Shown here: in pieces, positions 1-11,563 of the stretch
Position numbering within the stretch: position 1 is the first letter of the stretch
How the letters are laid out: the number at the start of each line of letters is the position of its first letter
Assembly: GCF_028502605.1 (NCBI RefSeq)
Contig: NC_079237.1
Coordinates: forward strand, 868,001-932,000
DNA length: 64,000 bases
Direction of reading: 5' to 3'
Origin: Trichoderma breve
Taxonomy: Eukaryota > Ascomycota > Sordariomycetes > Hypocreales > Hypocreaceae
The notes under the pieces: generated by a model
The model's input: only the letters and a program-made list of their open reading frames with translations
Databases searched by the model: none
What the model was told of the DNA's origin: nothing
Position numbers and translations under genes: made by a program

Positions 1-764
1 GTTGGCCGTCTGTTTCTGTTCTGGTAGGTAGTCACCCGAAAGTTTATGGCCCTTGCCGCCCTAGTGGCACAGGCGCATATGTACGTGTATACAGGCGGCC
101 AGCTTCCGTGTTTAAACTGGCCTGGCGGCAAGTTTTCGATGCTTTTGACTGGCTTGTTGCGTTGAGGTTGCCCACCCTCACTAGGTAAAGCTCTGCTGAA
201 CTTAGGCGCCAAGGATAAAACACTCCAACTGCGTACAAATAGATAAGTATGCAGGATTCTAGGCAACTTGAGGCTCTTGGACAGCGAAACTCAGCTACAC
301 AAGGGACGCTGCAAGGTGTGTCCATCGTGGGGGCGCCATCCTACCATTGGCCAAGCTGTTGATGGTGTACGGCAACTAACTGAGACAGTTCTAGCCTCTT
401 CTGAATACGACGTGCCTCTGTAATCCTTTGTGAAGCCCCGCTCGGCTCTCCCCGCAACCTTAGCTGCGGCTTCTACCCGCTTCGTGTAAGTGGTGGAGGG
501 CGATGCTACGTCTTGACCATTGCGAGAGTGACCAATCAGTTGCAACTACGAATTAAGTGAGAAGTACCTCAATTAGAGCTACATATCTAGGCTACTGAAC
601 CCGAAATTCCCAAAGCCGAACTATCACGAGACTCAAGTCTAGCTCTGCAAACACTTCGAATCCCCCTCTGAGATCTTGTGTGGGTTCTTTAGATGGCTCA
701 GCAAAATGATTAATTGTTGGGAATATCGAGAGAGGCTCTTACAAAGTGATTGCAGCATTCATGG
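1..764. other. Intergenic, no gene supported
   Basis: Short open frames occur on the minus strand here, but none shows a recognisable domain, signal peptide or convincing splice structure. I see no tRNA, repeat or mobile element. The stretch lies downstream of the lectin gene and could hold an unrecognised 3' exon of it. Confidence 0.4.
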
Positions 765-1250
765 TTAGGACGTAGTGGGAGCATCTGTGGATGCCGCAAC
801 AGTGCTTGCAGAAATAAGCTCCCAGTGCTGCCCGCTATGGTTGCCGCCGGCGAGATGAGCAACAAGCGTATCCGAGTATACGTCCAAGTGCTTATCTTGT
901 CCTGTAAAGGTATTGCTCAGGCGGTATGGATAACCCTGGCCGCCTGGAGTCCAGTTGTCGAATCTCCAAAACTGACCCGAGTAGTTACCAGTACCGGTCA
1001 TGTGGAGATTGATGTTTTCCACTCCGTCATTAATAACGTCGAGCGACTGCTTCACGCCATTGGCAATTGTGTGAAGGCGATAGTAGTTGGTCATGGTTGT
1101 CGGGGTAAGGAGCCACAGGGCATTAGGACCAACGCTATGCGCGTCAATCATAGAGAGGGAGCCATCGCTTGAAGTCATAGCAAGTATTTTGTTCGTAGCT
1201 GTGTAGCTATTTTTAAGGACGTAGATCTTACTGGTATCGATTGCTGCCAT
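765..1250 (-). CDS. Ricin B-type (beta-trefoil) lectin-domain protein
   Basis: Single-exon frame of 161 residues starting at the ATG whose first base is 1250 (MAAIDTSKIY). The same frame stays open upstream to 1385, giving 206 residues, but the added N-terminus looks unlike a signal peptide, and a TATA-like run (TATATAA) lies just before the inner ATG, so I prefer the shorter form. The sequence shows the repeated pattern of ricin-B/QxW beta-trefoils: Ile-Asp-Thr-x-Lys-x-Tyr near the start, then GQFWRF and GQHWEL, each with its aromatic residue. The family binds glycans or is used as a cytosolic or surface lectin. No catalytic domain is attached, so there is no reason to read it as a toxin. 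The C-terminus ends in a Ser/Thr/Ala-rich run; in related fungal proteins such a linker often leads to a membrane segment, so a missed 3' exon is possible. Confidence 0.7.
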   Translation of the reverse strand: MAAIDTSKIYVLKNSYTATNKILAMTSSDGSLSMIDAHSVGPNALWLLTPTTMTNYYRLHTIANGVKQSLDVINDGVENINLHMTGTGNYSGQFWRFDNWTPGGQGYPYRLSNTFTGQDKHLDVYSDTLVAHLAGGNHSGQHWELISASTVAASTDAPTTS

Positions 1251-1925
1251 CTCGGTTTTGGTTATATAAAATGCTACTCTCTCGTTGTGGTTTGTGTAGG
1301 TGGCTCTGTCTCCAACAACTCGATCAAAAAAGATTTCGACTCGGTTGCCTGATTTTATACGCGAGAAGGACAGAACATGTTTCACTTCAGCTCAAATGGT
1401 TGCCTAAAATCGGGCCATTTTAGAAACGCTAGGGAAACTACAACATTTATTTTCTGCAGAGCTAATGCGGCACAACCTAGCTTTCATAACCCGACTGGCT
1501 GAATTGATGAGGTTCTGGAATCTATGTGTTACAGACCCTCAGTTGTGAGGATACAGATTGGCGGGAATATCTAGCACCAGGAACTCGAAATTAGAGAACT
1601 ATAATGACGTAAAACTATTATTCAGAGAGTCACGCCACCGAGGGATTGGGCAATATATTTATATAATAACGCGAAATATTTGGGCTATTCAATGAGCGTG
1701 TTCTTCGCGGGATCCAAACCGGGAGCATGCAACCAAAGAACTGTGTCACCAAGATGACCTCTCGTATAACGTAACCAACGCTTTAAACAACATACAACAG
1801 CTGCCAAACACTGTTTACGGCTTCTTCATGCTCCTGTCAAAAAAGATAGATCAACGGAAGGAAAGCCCGCCAAGCCAAGAACCTCCAGAATGTAAGTCAA
1901 ATCATACTCTTTGACAGGGAACACC
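1251..1925. other. Intergenic, AT-rich, nothing recognised
   Basis: Contains AT-rich patches (for example about 1650-1680) and no open frame with recognisable content. It is the space between the lectin gene and the 3' end of the peroxygenase relic, both on the minus strand, so it should contain the lectin promoter. Confidence 0.4.
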
Positions 1926-2833
1926 TCAGCCAAGAGATCCTACGTCTATATTAGCCAATGACTTCACAAGGAGATTTATTGGCCTTACCGCTGGAGTTTT
2001 AATGACTGTATTACCCAGGAGATACGTTAAATTGGGCTGAGACACGAGTGATGTCAGACCAACAGCGGTGATCCCGGCGAGATTGTTTAGTACGATAGGT
2101 TCAGGACGGAATCCGAGGTTGGTTGGGATTCTCTGCTGCTCAAATATGCTTCGAACCCATTCGAGTGGAGGTTTACCCCCAAGACTCTGTATCAGGAGAC
2201 CGTTCTCCAAGGCGCCAACTGCAATAGAACGGGCGCCGCATTGTTGGTTGGGGTTGTGGGCAATATCAAATAGATCTCTTGCCGACCTAGCAGCTCCGAT
2301 TGCTTAAGGGGTGATGGTAGTATAGTTCATAAGAACTTCTAAGGGGACAGACCAGATTGTTTCGTTAAAGTCATTGTTATTGCCATCTCCAAAGTCTGCT
2401 CTTGATAAACTGCAGTCATGCTCGACAAATCCATGGTTGGATAGCTCATGGAGGTCGAAGGCGGCCAGTCTGTATGACTTGATGAGCTCAGCTACGCCCA
2501 CAGCGACAGAAGCCTCTGGCGAGAGACCAAGTCCCAAGTAGGTTCCGCGAACAATGTCGATTACGGTAATATTTTTGCCGCTGTGAGGTAAGAAACCATG
2601 GTTGGCAAGTGAATTGAGGCCGGGACAAGGTCCACGAGCTTTTATATGACTGTTAATTGAGATGACTCTAGTTAATTTCATGTCTTGTCTCACTTACAGT
2701 CATCGGGGCCTGCAGGCTGCCAGTCGTCGAACTTGGGGTCAAATGCATCGAAGATAGGAGGAAGGCCAAGAAGTTGAGCAGCTCCAATGTTGCTCAAAGT
2801 GGAAATTCCCACTAGAGAGAGAAGAAACTTCAT
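1926..2833 (-). pseudogene. Unspecific peroxygenase / chloroperoxidase-like (Peroxidase_2) with in-frame stop
   Basis: Exon 1 is 2833-2698 and exon 2 is 2638-1926, with a 59-bp intron (GTAAGT ... AAAAG). Joined, they give 283 codons in one phase. Residues 1-19 are a signal peptide (MKFLLSLVGISTLSNIGAA). The heme-ligand motif Pro-Cys-Pro is at about residues 49-51, followed by LNSLANHGF. A Glu-His-Asp triad with SLSRADF follows, and the Glu of FNETIW fits the distal acid of short secreted peroxygenases (PCP-EHD-S-E pattern). These enzymes use H2O2 to oxygenate organic substrates outside the cell. Codon 157 (2306-2304) is TAA in the same frame as the conserved sequence on both sides, so the gene is broken by a single nonsense codon; CAA to TAA is the simplest origin. 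Everything else, including the C-terminus to the stop at 1926, is open. Alternatives are a sequencing error or a rare in-phase intron around the stop, for which I see only a weak GTTCTT...CTAG pair. Confidence 0.75.
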
Positions 2834-3793
2834 CCTAAATTGAGTGTAATATGACTGAGTCTTAGATGCGGTGCTTTTACTCATGTTTACTAAAAGTTAT
2901 TACTGGGGCATTAGCCTTTTTGTAGTTGGAAAGCAGCTCACGGTGTTGTAGAGGAAGTGTGAGCTCCAAAAACGGGTATTCGGCAAAGGCCCGAATCCCA
3001 CGTTGGAGCTCATCACCGTTTTCTCTATCATGCACCAATGGTATTTACACATGCTCAAACCCCAGTTGGCGAGCTTCTTTGATGTGACCCAGAGAGTTCC
3101 GGGTGACATCGCTGCTGTAACATAAGGTGTTGTCGGATGAATTGCCGCAAGCGTGAGTGGACTACGGCAGATCTTATACGATGAACGGTCAAATATGCGA
3201 CTCTGTGTGGAGACCGTTGATATACAAAATACGACGTTATAGTTAAACGAGATGTGTAAAGACATTTCCAAGTCATTTGATACGTGGAGTTTGGTTGCCG
3301 ATTATTATTTACAATCCCATTTTGGACAGCTGCATAATCAGGATTCGGAAACTCAGGGATGTTGATTGTAGAATACGTTATAAGCGATGTCGTATTGTAA
3401 TCTGCAACAGTCAAGTTGGGTCCTACGAAACAACTTACACCGGTCAATGAGAGCCCAGTTTAAGGTTCTCATTAGGACGTTTAGATCTTCACAGCTTGAG
3501 TGTGAAAGATGCATCTTATGCTTCTTGCTCATTCGTTTGGACACCTAAAGCCGCAATAAATCTGACATCTTGTGAATAAAGTAGGCGCAACTTATAGGGT
3601 TTTATTACAGTTGAGATATAATGATAAACTGATGTTGCAGTGAGCGGTATTTGCATGGTATGCTCACGATACCCAGTAATTCAACTGTATAGTACCAAGT
3701 ATTGATACCTTTACACTGACGATCCCGCTTGGGTCAGCACATTCATGGAGAAGCCCCCCACAGCTGGAACGACAAAGAGGTGCGTATTGTAAA
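2834..3793. other. Intergenic with possible decayed minus-strand coding remnant
   Basis: Two overlapping minus-strand frames (about 3447-3055 and 3271-2900) look more protein-like than chance; the first holds a run with NPDYAAVQNG and the second VMSSNVGFGPLP. They lie in different frames, lack a start and match no family I recognise. They may be parts of one broken gene. The promoter of the peroxygenase relic should also lie here. Confidence 0.25.
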
Positions 3794-5050
3794 TTATTTA
3801 GGTGTTGGCATGGCTGGATCCCCGTTGCCGATTTCAGGGATGACAATGCTCAACAAGGCACGTAGGCGCTCGTCACTTTCGTATTCCTTCAGTGCCATCT
3901 CTCTCCACTGTGCCCAATCTTGTCGGATCCCAAAGGCTTCTAGTATTGCAACTGCCAGAGGTAAGGCATTAGACCACTTGGTTTCCAAGGCCAGCCCCCA
4001 GAAGAACCTCCTGGCTTTCTCATCGACAGCGCGACGAGTTATCCAAGAGAGGCCCTTTTGCCGTAGAGCATCCGTCAAAGCAACATCGTCGTTACTGAGC
4101 GAAAATTTACCGGTCCACAATGCATTCATGTCGGCAGTAACAAGCGACGGACCAAAGGCTTCACGTGGTGGCACAACACGTGCCATCTGCCAGCCAATAA
4201 TGCCTGTGATGTGAAGGTCATCGTCAACAAGTAAGTGGTCTCCTTTATCGTCAACGTGCTTTAAAAAGAATTTCTCTGGAGACTTCGCTTCTCCACCTTG
4301 TTCGACTAGCTGTGATACGTTGTCTTTCAGAAAGCGGTACACTAGGTACGCATCAACTGGAAACTCGGTGTAGAGTTGGCCGTCCGCAATCAGCTCCAGG
4401 TACTGCTCGGCGAAGGCAGTATAATATGCTGTAGAATTATGGAATGGCCCAGTAGGGGTGAGGACGCCGAATCTGTCGCTTGCTACAGCCGAAACTTCGA
4501 TATAAGATGACTGAAAGCACAATGATCCAGCTTTAGGAAAGGGATGACGTTCTAGCTCAGTCAGTATCTCGGCAAGTTCACTCCAGATCTTTGCTTTCTC
4601 GTCGTCAGTAGCCACTGTACTCGACACGCCTTCGCCTGTCCAGGGTCTCCCTGGTAGCTCTTCCATAAGAAGAAAAGCCACACCGACACCATGGTCTGTC
4701 CCATCACTGCATATGCCGTAACTGAAGGCCCGAGGAGCTGGTACTGTAGTGGTTTCGAGAAACTTCAAGGTTGCGTACTCGCTGGCTATCAAATAGTCCG
4801 CTAATGGGACGGGAAGACCAACGGCAAAGCTCGTCACTCGAGGAACTCGGAGAAGCCACGAGGGAGAGCCGTCTTGGAAGCGTATGCGGGCATGATAGTT
4901 GGCGCTTCCCCAGAGGGCGTTCGGTCCAACCTTCGACGAGTGTTCAATTCTGCAACTCTGACCGCCATTCAGTCTGGACGCAAGTTGACATACAGCCGCG
5001 TCGTTGATACGAGAGCGGAGACGATCGATCTCGGCGGCAATGTTGTCCTC
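3794..5050 (-). CDS. Aminoglycoside phosphotransferase (APH)/choline-kinase-fold protein, start unclear
   Basis: A continuous frame of 418 codons runs from 5050 to the stop at 3794. It reads as the fungal APH-like family throughout: an N-terminal helix (EIDRLRSRIND), a nucleotide-binding strand region (NYHARIRFQDGSPSWLLRVP), the mid-domain FLLMEELPGRPW, and a late catalytic-loop-like segment with LLVDDDLHITGIIGWQMA. That last segment has Asp-Leu-His-Ile-Thr-Gly-Ile-Ile-Gly-Trp, where typical kinases have H-x-D-x-x-x-x-N followed by I-D-W/I-G-W. The strict HxD catalytic pair is not obvious, so activity is uncertain. Members phosphorylate small molecules or are degenerate; the substrate cannot be told here. 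A TAG sits directly upstream of 5050 and no ATG lies in frame before residue about 130, so either a first exon is spliced on (an acceptor-like CTTAG ends at 5051) or the start was lost. Confidence 0.6.
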   Translation of the reverse strand, partial: EDNIAAEIDRLRSRINDAAVCQLASRLNGGQSCRIEHSSKVGPNALWGSANYHARIRFQDGSPSWLLRVPRVTSFAVGLPVPLADYLIASEYATLKFLETTTVPAPRAFSYGICSDGTDHGVGVAFLLMEELPGRPWTGEGVSSTVATDDEKAKIWSELAEILTELERHPFPKAGSLCFQSSYIEVSAVASDRFGVLTPTGPFHNSTAYYTAFAEQYLELIADGQLYTEFPVDAYLVYRFLKDNVSQLVEQGGEAKSPEKFFLKHVDDKGDHLLVDDDLHITGIIGWQMARVVPPREAFGPSLVTADMNALWTGKFSLSNDDVALTDALRQKGLSWITRRAVDEKARRFFWGLALETKWSNALPLAVAILEAFGIRQDWAQWREMALKEYESDERLRALLSIVIPEIGNGDPAMPTPK

Positions 5051-6617
5051 CTAAGTTGCATCATCCAAGACCTGTCACTCAACCACATTTAACACTGTAC
5101 CTCAAAAGGATGTAATAAAAGCTACGTTGTTGTGGAAGAAGGGGAAGGGGAACTGATTTCTCGTACCTCGTCACACGTATGAAGAGAAGGAGACAAATGG
5201 GTGAGGCATAGATGGCGGTTACAGCTATCGCAACCACCGTTTGCTCTGACACTTGGCCTTTCACAACTAGGCACTGAGCAATTAAAGAATCTGGACACCA
5301 TGGCGCGAATGACGTTGATATATAAGATCTCGGAATATGCAAAGTTTTGACACTGTGGATTTCGCGACTTGATAACAATTGTGGTGAATGCGATGAATGT
5401 TGAGCTGCGCTGTGATGAGGATTAGATGTACTCGTCTAACCCGGCTCGGCACAAAAAGGAAGGTCAAACCAGGGAAAATAAAGTATGAGTCTGATATATT
5501 ACGCAAAGTTGGCCAGTGCAACCAGATACTGAAGTAAAAGACGAGTATACCTATACATGCACGTATACGCCCCCACGCATGTTTTCCTGAGCCTCTCTTA
5601 CAATAATTTTCCTTTTCCAGAAAGAAACTGAAAAGATAAAAATGAAAATTTCCTCAAGACACCCTTGATTAAATCTTTTTGTTAGTCCCACATCATTTCA
5701 GCTGAGCCTTGTTCAGCTGTGATCATCAATGTCGGTGATTAAGCTGTTGGCAACCAGCGACACCCAACGCGAGGCTGTAAAAATTGGTGCGTCGCCAACT
5801 CTCATTTCTACCCTAATCGTAAATAAACATGCAATCACTAAACGCAATGTAGCCTTTCAACATATTCGTAACGATGTCTCCTTACCCTAGCACTTATATA
5901 TTAGATCAAGATTCGGGCTTATTTGGGGGGTATAGTCATAACGTCGTGAACGTTAAGGGCGAAGGTTAGAGTGAAAAACAAAGTAATTTTGAGTTCAATT
6001 TGATATCCATAGGTCCTGAATTAGCCTTCTTAGTCGATACAAACATTGAATCCATCTCCAAGAAAGACATTCGACACAGAGTCATTAGCGATCAGCATCC
6101 TTTTCACACGTTCTCAGCACCTGTCAGCAACAAGGCGCTAATGAGTTGGAGGGTTCCATGATCACTTTTAGTTCTCCCATGAGATGAGGCTAACGTCTCT
6201 AGTTTGACGGATCGCTTAGGCCCGACCCGATGATCATGAGCATCTCACGAGACATGAAACGAGGGCGAATAGCCCTGGAGTCTTACCAAATTGGGTCATC
6301 AAATTGCAGGTATACGAAAACAGGGAGACTCGAAATATATACGTTATAGTATGCTCAAACCAATTGTTGCTAATCTCCAAGAATGTGAAGATGTTCTAAT
6401 TGCCCATATAATCATGTAAACCCGCTAAGAAATGCTTCAATCTTGATCCTCCACGGCTGCCTATTCGTGATGGGGAAAAAAAAACACGGGCCTGCGGGGT
6501 AATGAGGCGGTGCTTTTCTATTCATCAGAGTCTTACTTCTTGGAATTTATCTGTGCTTACTTTTTTCTCATATGACATCTTGGCTACATTTGTTGGAGAT
6601 TGTAAGTCTATCGCACA
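5051..6617. other. Intergenic 1.6 kb, divergent promoter space
   Basis: Lies between the APH-like gene (minus) and the NLR gene (plus). I see AT-rich sequence, a short A run near 6478, and minus-strand open frames (5079-5521) with no recognisable content. A possible first exon of the APH-like gene would be in 5080-5400; a GAG|GTACAG donor-like site lies at about 5099. No repeat family is recognised. Confidence 0.4.
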
Positions 6618-9600
6618 ATGAAAAGCCAACAAATGCCAGACGATGCGCCGACTAAGAAGCCGCCTGAGGGGCAGCTGTCAATGAAGGAGATATGGGATGC
6701 GGCAGCCAAAGAATTCGAGGCAATATGCGGAGAGTCGCTGCAAAGAGGCCAAATCAAGAGTTTCGAGGATGTTCAAAAGAAAATCAAGAGCGCCAACCAG
6801 GTCTCAAATGGTGCCGACGAAGAACAGAATGTAAAGTGGGAAAAGGCAAAGAGTGTGGGCCTCCAGTCGCTCAAATATCTCAAGATGCTTGTCGGAGCTG
6901 CTTCTCAGGCCTCCTCATTTGTATATCAGACCACATAATTTGCCATATGGTAAATGCGCATATGCTAACAACATGAACTGTAGATACCAATTCCTGAGGC
7001 AGCGGCCAACATTACTGGCTCTGCACTCTGCTTTGTCTTTGACATACCCGAAACCATCAAAGGCTATAACGATGCCATCAACCAAGTCTTTGGTGAAGTG
7101 TCCTCAGCCTTGTCTCAGTTTCACATCTACCAGACGATAGACAATGCCGACCCCTTACTCATTCAACAGATCCATCTAGTCTTAGTCAGTTTCGTCAAGG
7201 TCTGCGCCTATGTCGTCAAGTACCGCCAAGGTCGCAAGAGGGATCGCTTCTTGAAGCAGTTCAAGTCTGTTTTTGATGATGACTCAGGTTTAGCCGACCA
7301 GATGGCAGAGTTTCGGAGCGCCTTGCAGCAGCAGCGTGATGTTGAAGGGACGGTCACACTGGCTGTGGTTGTCGAGACGAAACAAGACATTGCGCTCCTA
7401 CTCGAACAGTCTATCGTTTTTGGCAACATTATTCAAGAGACGCACCAAGCGGTGCAGGAGACGCAGAAAGGAGTGCAAGCCCTCAGAGACGACGTTAACC
7501 GCATGAGGACCCTCATTAAGATCCGCGACACTCTGGGCGTGCCGTCAACTGTCCGTCTCGACACAAACACCACACAGACCTGTAGCGACATTGCCGACAG
7601 GTGTCTTAGTGGCATGGGATCTTGGATCTGGGCACACGAGGCATATACCGCTTGGACAGCCACCAAAGATAGAGACAAGGATGCGCAGCGCTTGTTAATC
7701 GTGTCTGGCCCTCCATCTTCTGGCAAGACATGTGCCACTGCCCTCATCACGAAGCGCCTGGAAGAGCAAAAAGGGCGCACATACGTCTCACATTACTTCT
7801 TCCCTTCTAGCACAAAGAAGGCCGACAGCGAAAAGAATTCGATTCAGTCGGCTCTAAAGTACATGGCCTTCCAGATTGCTCGTGTTGATGTAGCAGTTCA
7901 AAAGGTGCTAGGTAGGGCGTGCGAGGAAGAGCCCTCTGCATTCCGCCGCTCGGGGAGCCTCGATACCCTGGACAACCTCTGGGAGAAGCTGAAGATTGGA
8001 GCATCTGGATCGAATGCTGTATACTATCTCGTATTCGATGGTATTGAAAATCTACCTGACCAGCAGGTCAAGATGTTGTTAGACTTCGTCTTCAGCCCCA
8101 GAATGGCCAAGGAATCTTCCGAGCGCGTTCAGATTCTGTTGAGCGGAACGGATGATCAGTTCGCAAATTGGCAAGAGAGTAGGAACTCTCTAAAGATCCA
8201 GATGGAAAAGCACAATACACCAGACATGCGCATAGTAATCGAGGAGGCGCTCAATCAACGAGGAATGCTACAGAACACGAAGCCCGACTCGGACCAGCAA
8301 AGAGCCAGAGATAAAATCCTCGACAAGCTGCCACAGAATGTTGAGGGAAGCTATTCGAGACTCCAGTTTGGGCTGGACGATGTGATGCGCCTTCTGAGCA
8401 CGCGCACTGCAATGCGCGAATTGGACCGGATGCTGGACCAGTCAATGAGTAGCCACGAAGCGGCTATTAAGAATTTGCAGAGGTCTTTGACGGCGGATGA
8501 GATTAGTGAGTTGAATGAACTACTGAAATGGGTTCTGTTTAGCAACGAGCCCATGACTCTGGAGAAACTTGAAGCCGCCATGGTATGTGCTTGTCATGTG
8601 TAAACTGGTGCTGGACTAACAGGCTCTAGTTCTTATACTCAGGGACAGAATCGCTTGCGTCTCTTGAATACATCATCAAAAATAAATACTCAGCTGTTCT
8701 GAAGCTCGATGATGGATGTGTTTTCGGTCAAGATGGCGTCAAAGAATACTTGCGCAAAGACATAGACTCATCCGGGAGGGCGTCAAATACCAAGGATCGC
8801 GCCACTATCAGCATGACCATTACCATCAATAATGTGGACCAGGAACTCTGCGGACACTTCCTCTGGGACCTTGCACACAAGGCAATTCGGGACAAATTCA
8901 ACTTTAACCTTGATGGCGACGCCTCCAATGCTCTACACGGTGGCAGAGGTACCATTGCTGTAGACGAATTTGAGGCGCATCACACCATCGTTACACGAGC
9001 ATTTGAATACTTGAGCAAGCCACCTAGGGAACAGACTGAGAATATTGGGCCATATCTTGTCACTTGGCTTCCATTTCACTTGTCTCGCCTCCGCCAGCTC
9101 GAAGACGATGACCAAGGATCCCTTATGCCGAGCGAGCAGTCCGAAATTGGACAGAACCTGTATAAACTGTTCAAAAACGATGAAGTTTTCTTGCGTCACA
9201 AGGAGAGTTTCCAGGATGCATGGTGGATAGTCAGCGAAATAGAGGATTTGCAAAAGTGGTTAATGGATTCAGCCATCATGCGAAGACTGGATAAAAGATG
9301 GCGCGATGAGGTGCAACTAGCAGCAAGTCCAACAAGAGGATATTTGAAGGAGCTTGTGAGGGTAATTATCCAGGGATTTCTCAGAGAAAGAAGCTGGAAT
9401 ATTTATTCTGCTTGCCAGTGGCTTCTTCAATTGATGAAGGCAGTAAGTGGCATTTCCTGGTCCGGTATTTCAAAGTATGATGCATGAACTGACGTTCTGA
9501 AACAGGACGAGAGAAAACTCGAGGTCCATACTGAGACCCCTGATGGCAATGCGGATGCCTTCGCTGAGATAGACTGGAACCGCATGAGCACCTGGTGTCA

Positions 9601-11563
9601 AGGTATTCTAGGTTTGCCTGATTCAGAGCTCAATTCGCTCTGGTACGAGCGCCTTGCTACAGCCGCAACTGACGATAGGGTCAATCCCGAGGTTGCCATA
9701 TCCCTTTATCAGCGCGCCATAGAAGAGAAGAACCCCAGCTGGTTGTGCTACCAAGGATTGGGAACGGCATTTTCTAGGCAAAATCGAACTTTAGAGGCCG
9801 TGACTCAAGTGGAACTGGCGCTGAAGAGCGCTCAACAAGAAGATGCTACCCCCAAGCCGGAAACAAAAGACATTGTTGGGCTGTACTTAATGTTGGGCCA
9901 GTACGCCTATGAGGCAGGTGATGTGCATGATGCAGACAAGTACTACTCACTAGCATGTGAAGGAGGCGATGAATCCCAAATAAGAGACGGACAGTTGGGC
10001 CGTTTGAAGTCGAGACTGGGCTTCCCCGACACAGAGGCAATACAGGCGCTCAAGAGTACATTAGCTCAGGAGAATGGGAAAGCGGAGATGACGGCCGCCA
10101 TGGAGATGATTGCGCTGGACACCGATCATGAAAATCTGATTGCAAGGATGTTCGCTGTGTTGAAGCAAGATCCTGATCTCCTGAAAGAAGTCCTGGATGC
10201 CATGGAGAAAGCAATATGGAACTTGACGCCAGGCAACACCTCCAAGGTGTTGACAGGGGACGAGCGTTTCACTGAGGATGAGGCTCGCAGCGTTCTCCTC
10301 TGCGATCGAGGTTTCGCAGCATACTTGTTCAAAGCCTCGTCTGACGGCCTCAAATCCGTCAACGAAGCCCTGCGGCTGTGGGAAGAGAGCCGTGATCTGG
10401 TCGCCAACGTCGGCGGCTCCAATGCTTTATTTACACGGCAGCGTGCCACGACGGCATTGGCAGCCCATTACTTCCAGAGTATTGCAGAAGGGCTACAGCT
10501 GAACTATTATGATGCTCTGGCCAAACTGACCAAGCTGGCCAATTCAGACTCTGACTACAACCTCTATGGAAGCGATGCTATCGGCCTCCTGGGCGCTGCT
10601 CATGTGCTTTGCGGCAAGAAGGAGTCGGCCAGAGAAGTGTTGATGAACCGGGTCAAACAAGGTCTGCAGATCCTCTCCGATGACATACTTGAAAATGACA
10701 ATGTCGGGTTTTCTATCCTGGAGAAGGCGCTAGAACAATACCATGATTTCAAGAATTCAGTTGTCGCTCTGTCTCTGCTGGGACAGCCAGATCTTGTAAC
10801 GGACGCCTTGTACTTTGAGACCAGCGACATCACGGAGGTTGACGACGAGCGAAAATCACAAGCATTGGACGTGGTCTCTAAGTTGGCTAAAGAAGTAGTT
10901 TGTGTCATCAATTCTCAGTTTCCAGATACCAAACTCCAATCTCAGCGCATTGAAGCGGCCAAGGCGTACGTCGACACTCTTTTAGCTACCGCTGAAGCCA
11001 AGACAGAGGTGAATGGCAACAGTGGGGACGGAACACCGAGAGTTTCCGACCTCACTGCCTACGCGCACCGCCTCCTCCAGTCTCGCATCTTGCCTCTTCA
11101 CAAGGCACACACCCCCAGTATTGACAGAGGAGAACTTGCATGGTCCTGGAGTTGTGATGGCCGCACTTCAGACGGCAGGGTATGCAACAGTTGGAACAGT
11201 TTCGAGGACGACCTCTACCACTGTATCTACTGTTCGAACAAAGATTTTTGCGGCGACTGTTTTAAGCGACTTCGCAACCCAGAGTTTGGCGTAGATTTTA
11301 TGGAGTGCAGCGCAAAACACAGGTGGCTGCAAATCCCACACCAGGGAAACAGCATGTATGTGAGCTTGAAAGCCAAGACCGTGCGTGTGCCGATAGATGT
11401 GAGGCCTCCAGACGAGGACGACAGAATATTGAAGGCTTATTATGCAGAGGATGGAAACGGAGAAGAGATTACAATAGATGAGTGGAAGGAGAGAGTTGCA
11501 ACTGAATGGGGCATTTCGCTCAAGACCCTGAGCGAGACATCGAGCGAGGATGGGAAGAGTTAA
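6618..11563 (+). CDS. Fungal STAND/NLR receptor: Goodbye-like - NACHT - TPR-like - zinc-finger-like
   Basis: Four exons: 6618-6920, 6984-8582, 8630-9442 and 9506-11563. Introns are 63, 47 and 63 bp and phase 0, and the product is 1,590 residues. The N-terminus (IWDAAAKEFEAICGESL, residues 25-41) and the region through about residue 200 resemble the fungal STAND N-terminal Goodbye domain. A Walker A motif GPPSSGKT is at residues 343-350 and a Walker B-like YYLVFDGIEN at about 448-457, the nucleotide-binding part of a NACHT domain. Residues about 950-1250 hold helical TPR-like repeats (SLYQRAIEEKNPSWLCYQGL). The last 140 residues hold a Cys-rich module from C1455 (WSCDG, CNSW, CIYC, FCGDC, late His) resembling a ZZ-type finger. 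Such NLRs are cytosolic sensors that oligomerise on ligand binding and trigger cell-death or immune-like responses. No premature stop is seen, so it looks functional. It sits upstream of a secreted Cys-rich gene. Confidence 0.88.

Noticed and set aside
2900..3544. Three overlapping minus-strand open frames of 63-130 codons
   Set aside because: They look faintly protein-like but lie in different frames, lack a start or splice logic, and match no family I recognise; noted only as a possible remnant.
5079..5521. Two minus-strand open frames upstream of the APH-like gene
   Set aside because: No domain, signal or in-phase splice to the APH frame with a convincing ATG.
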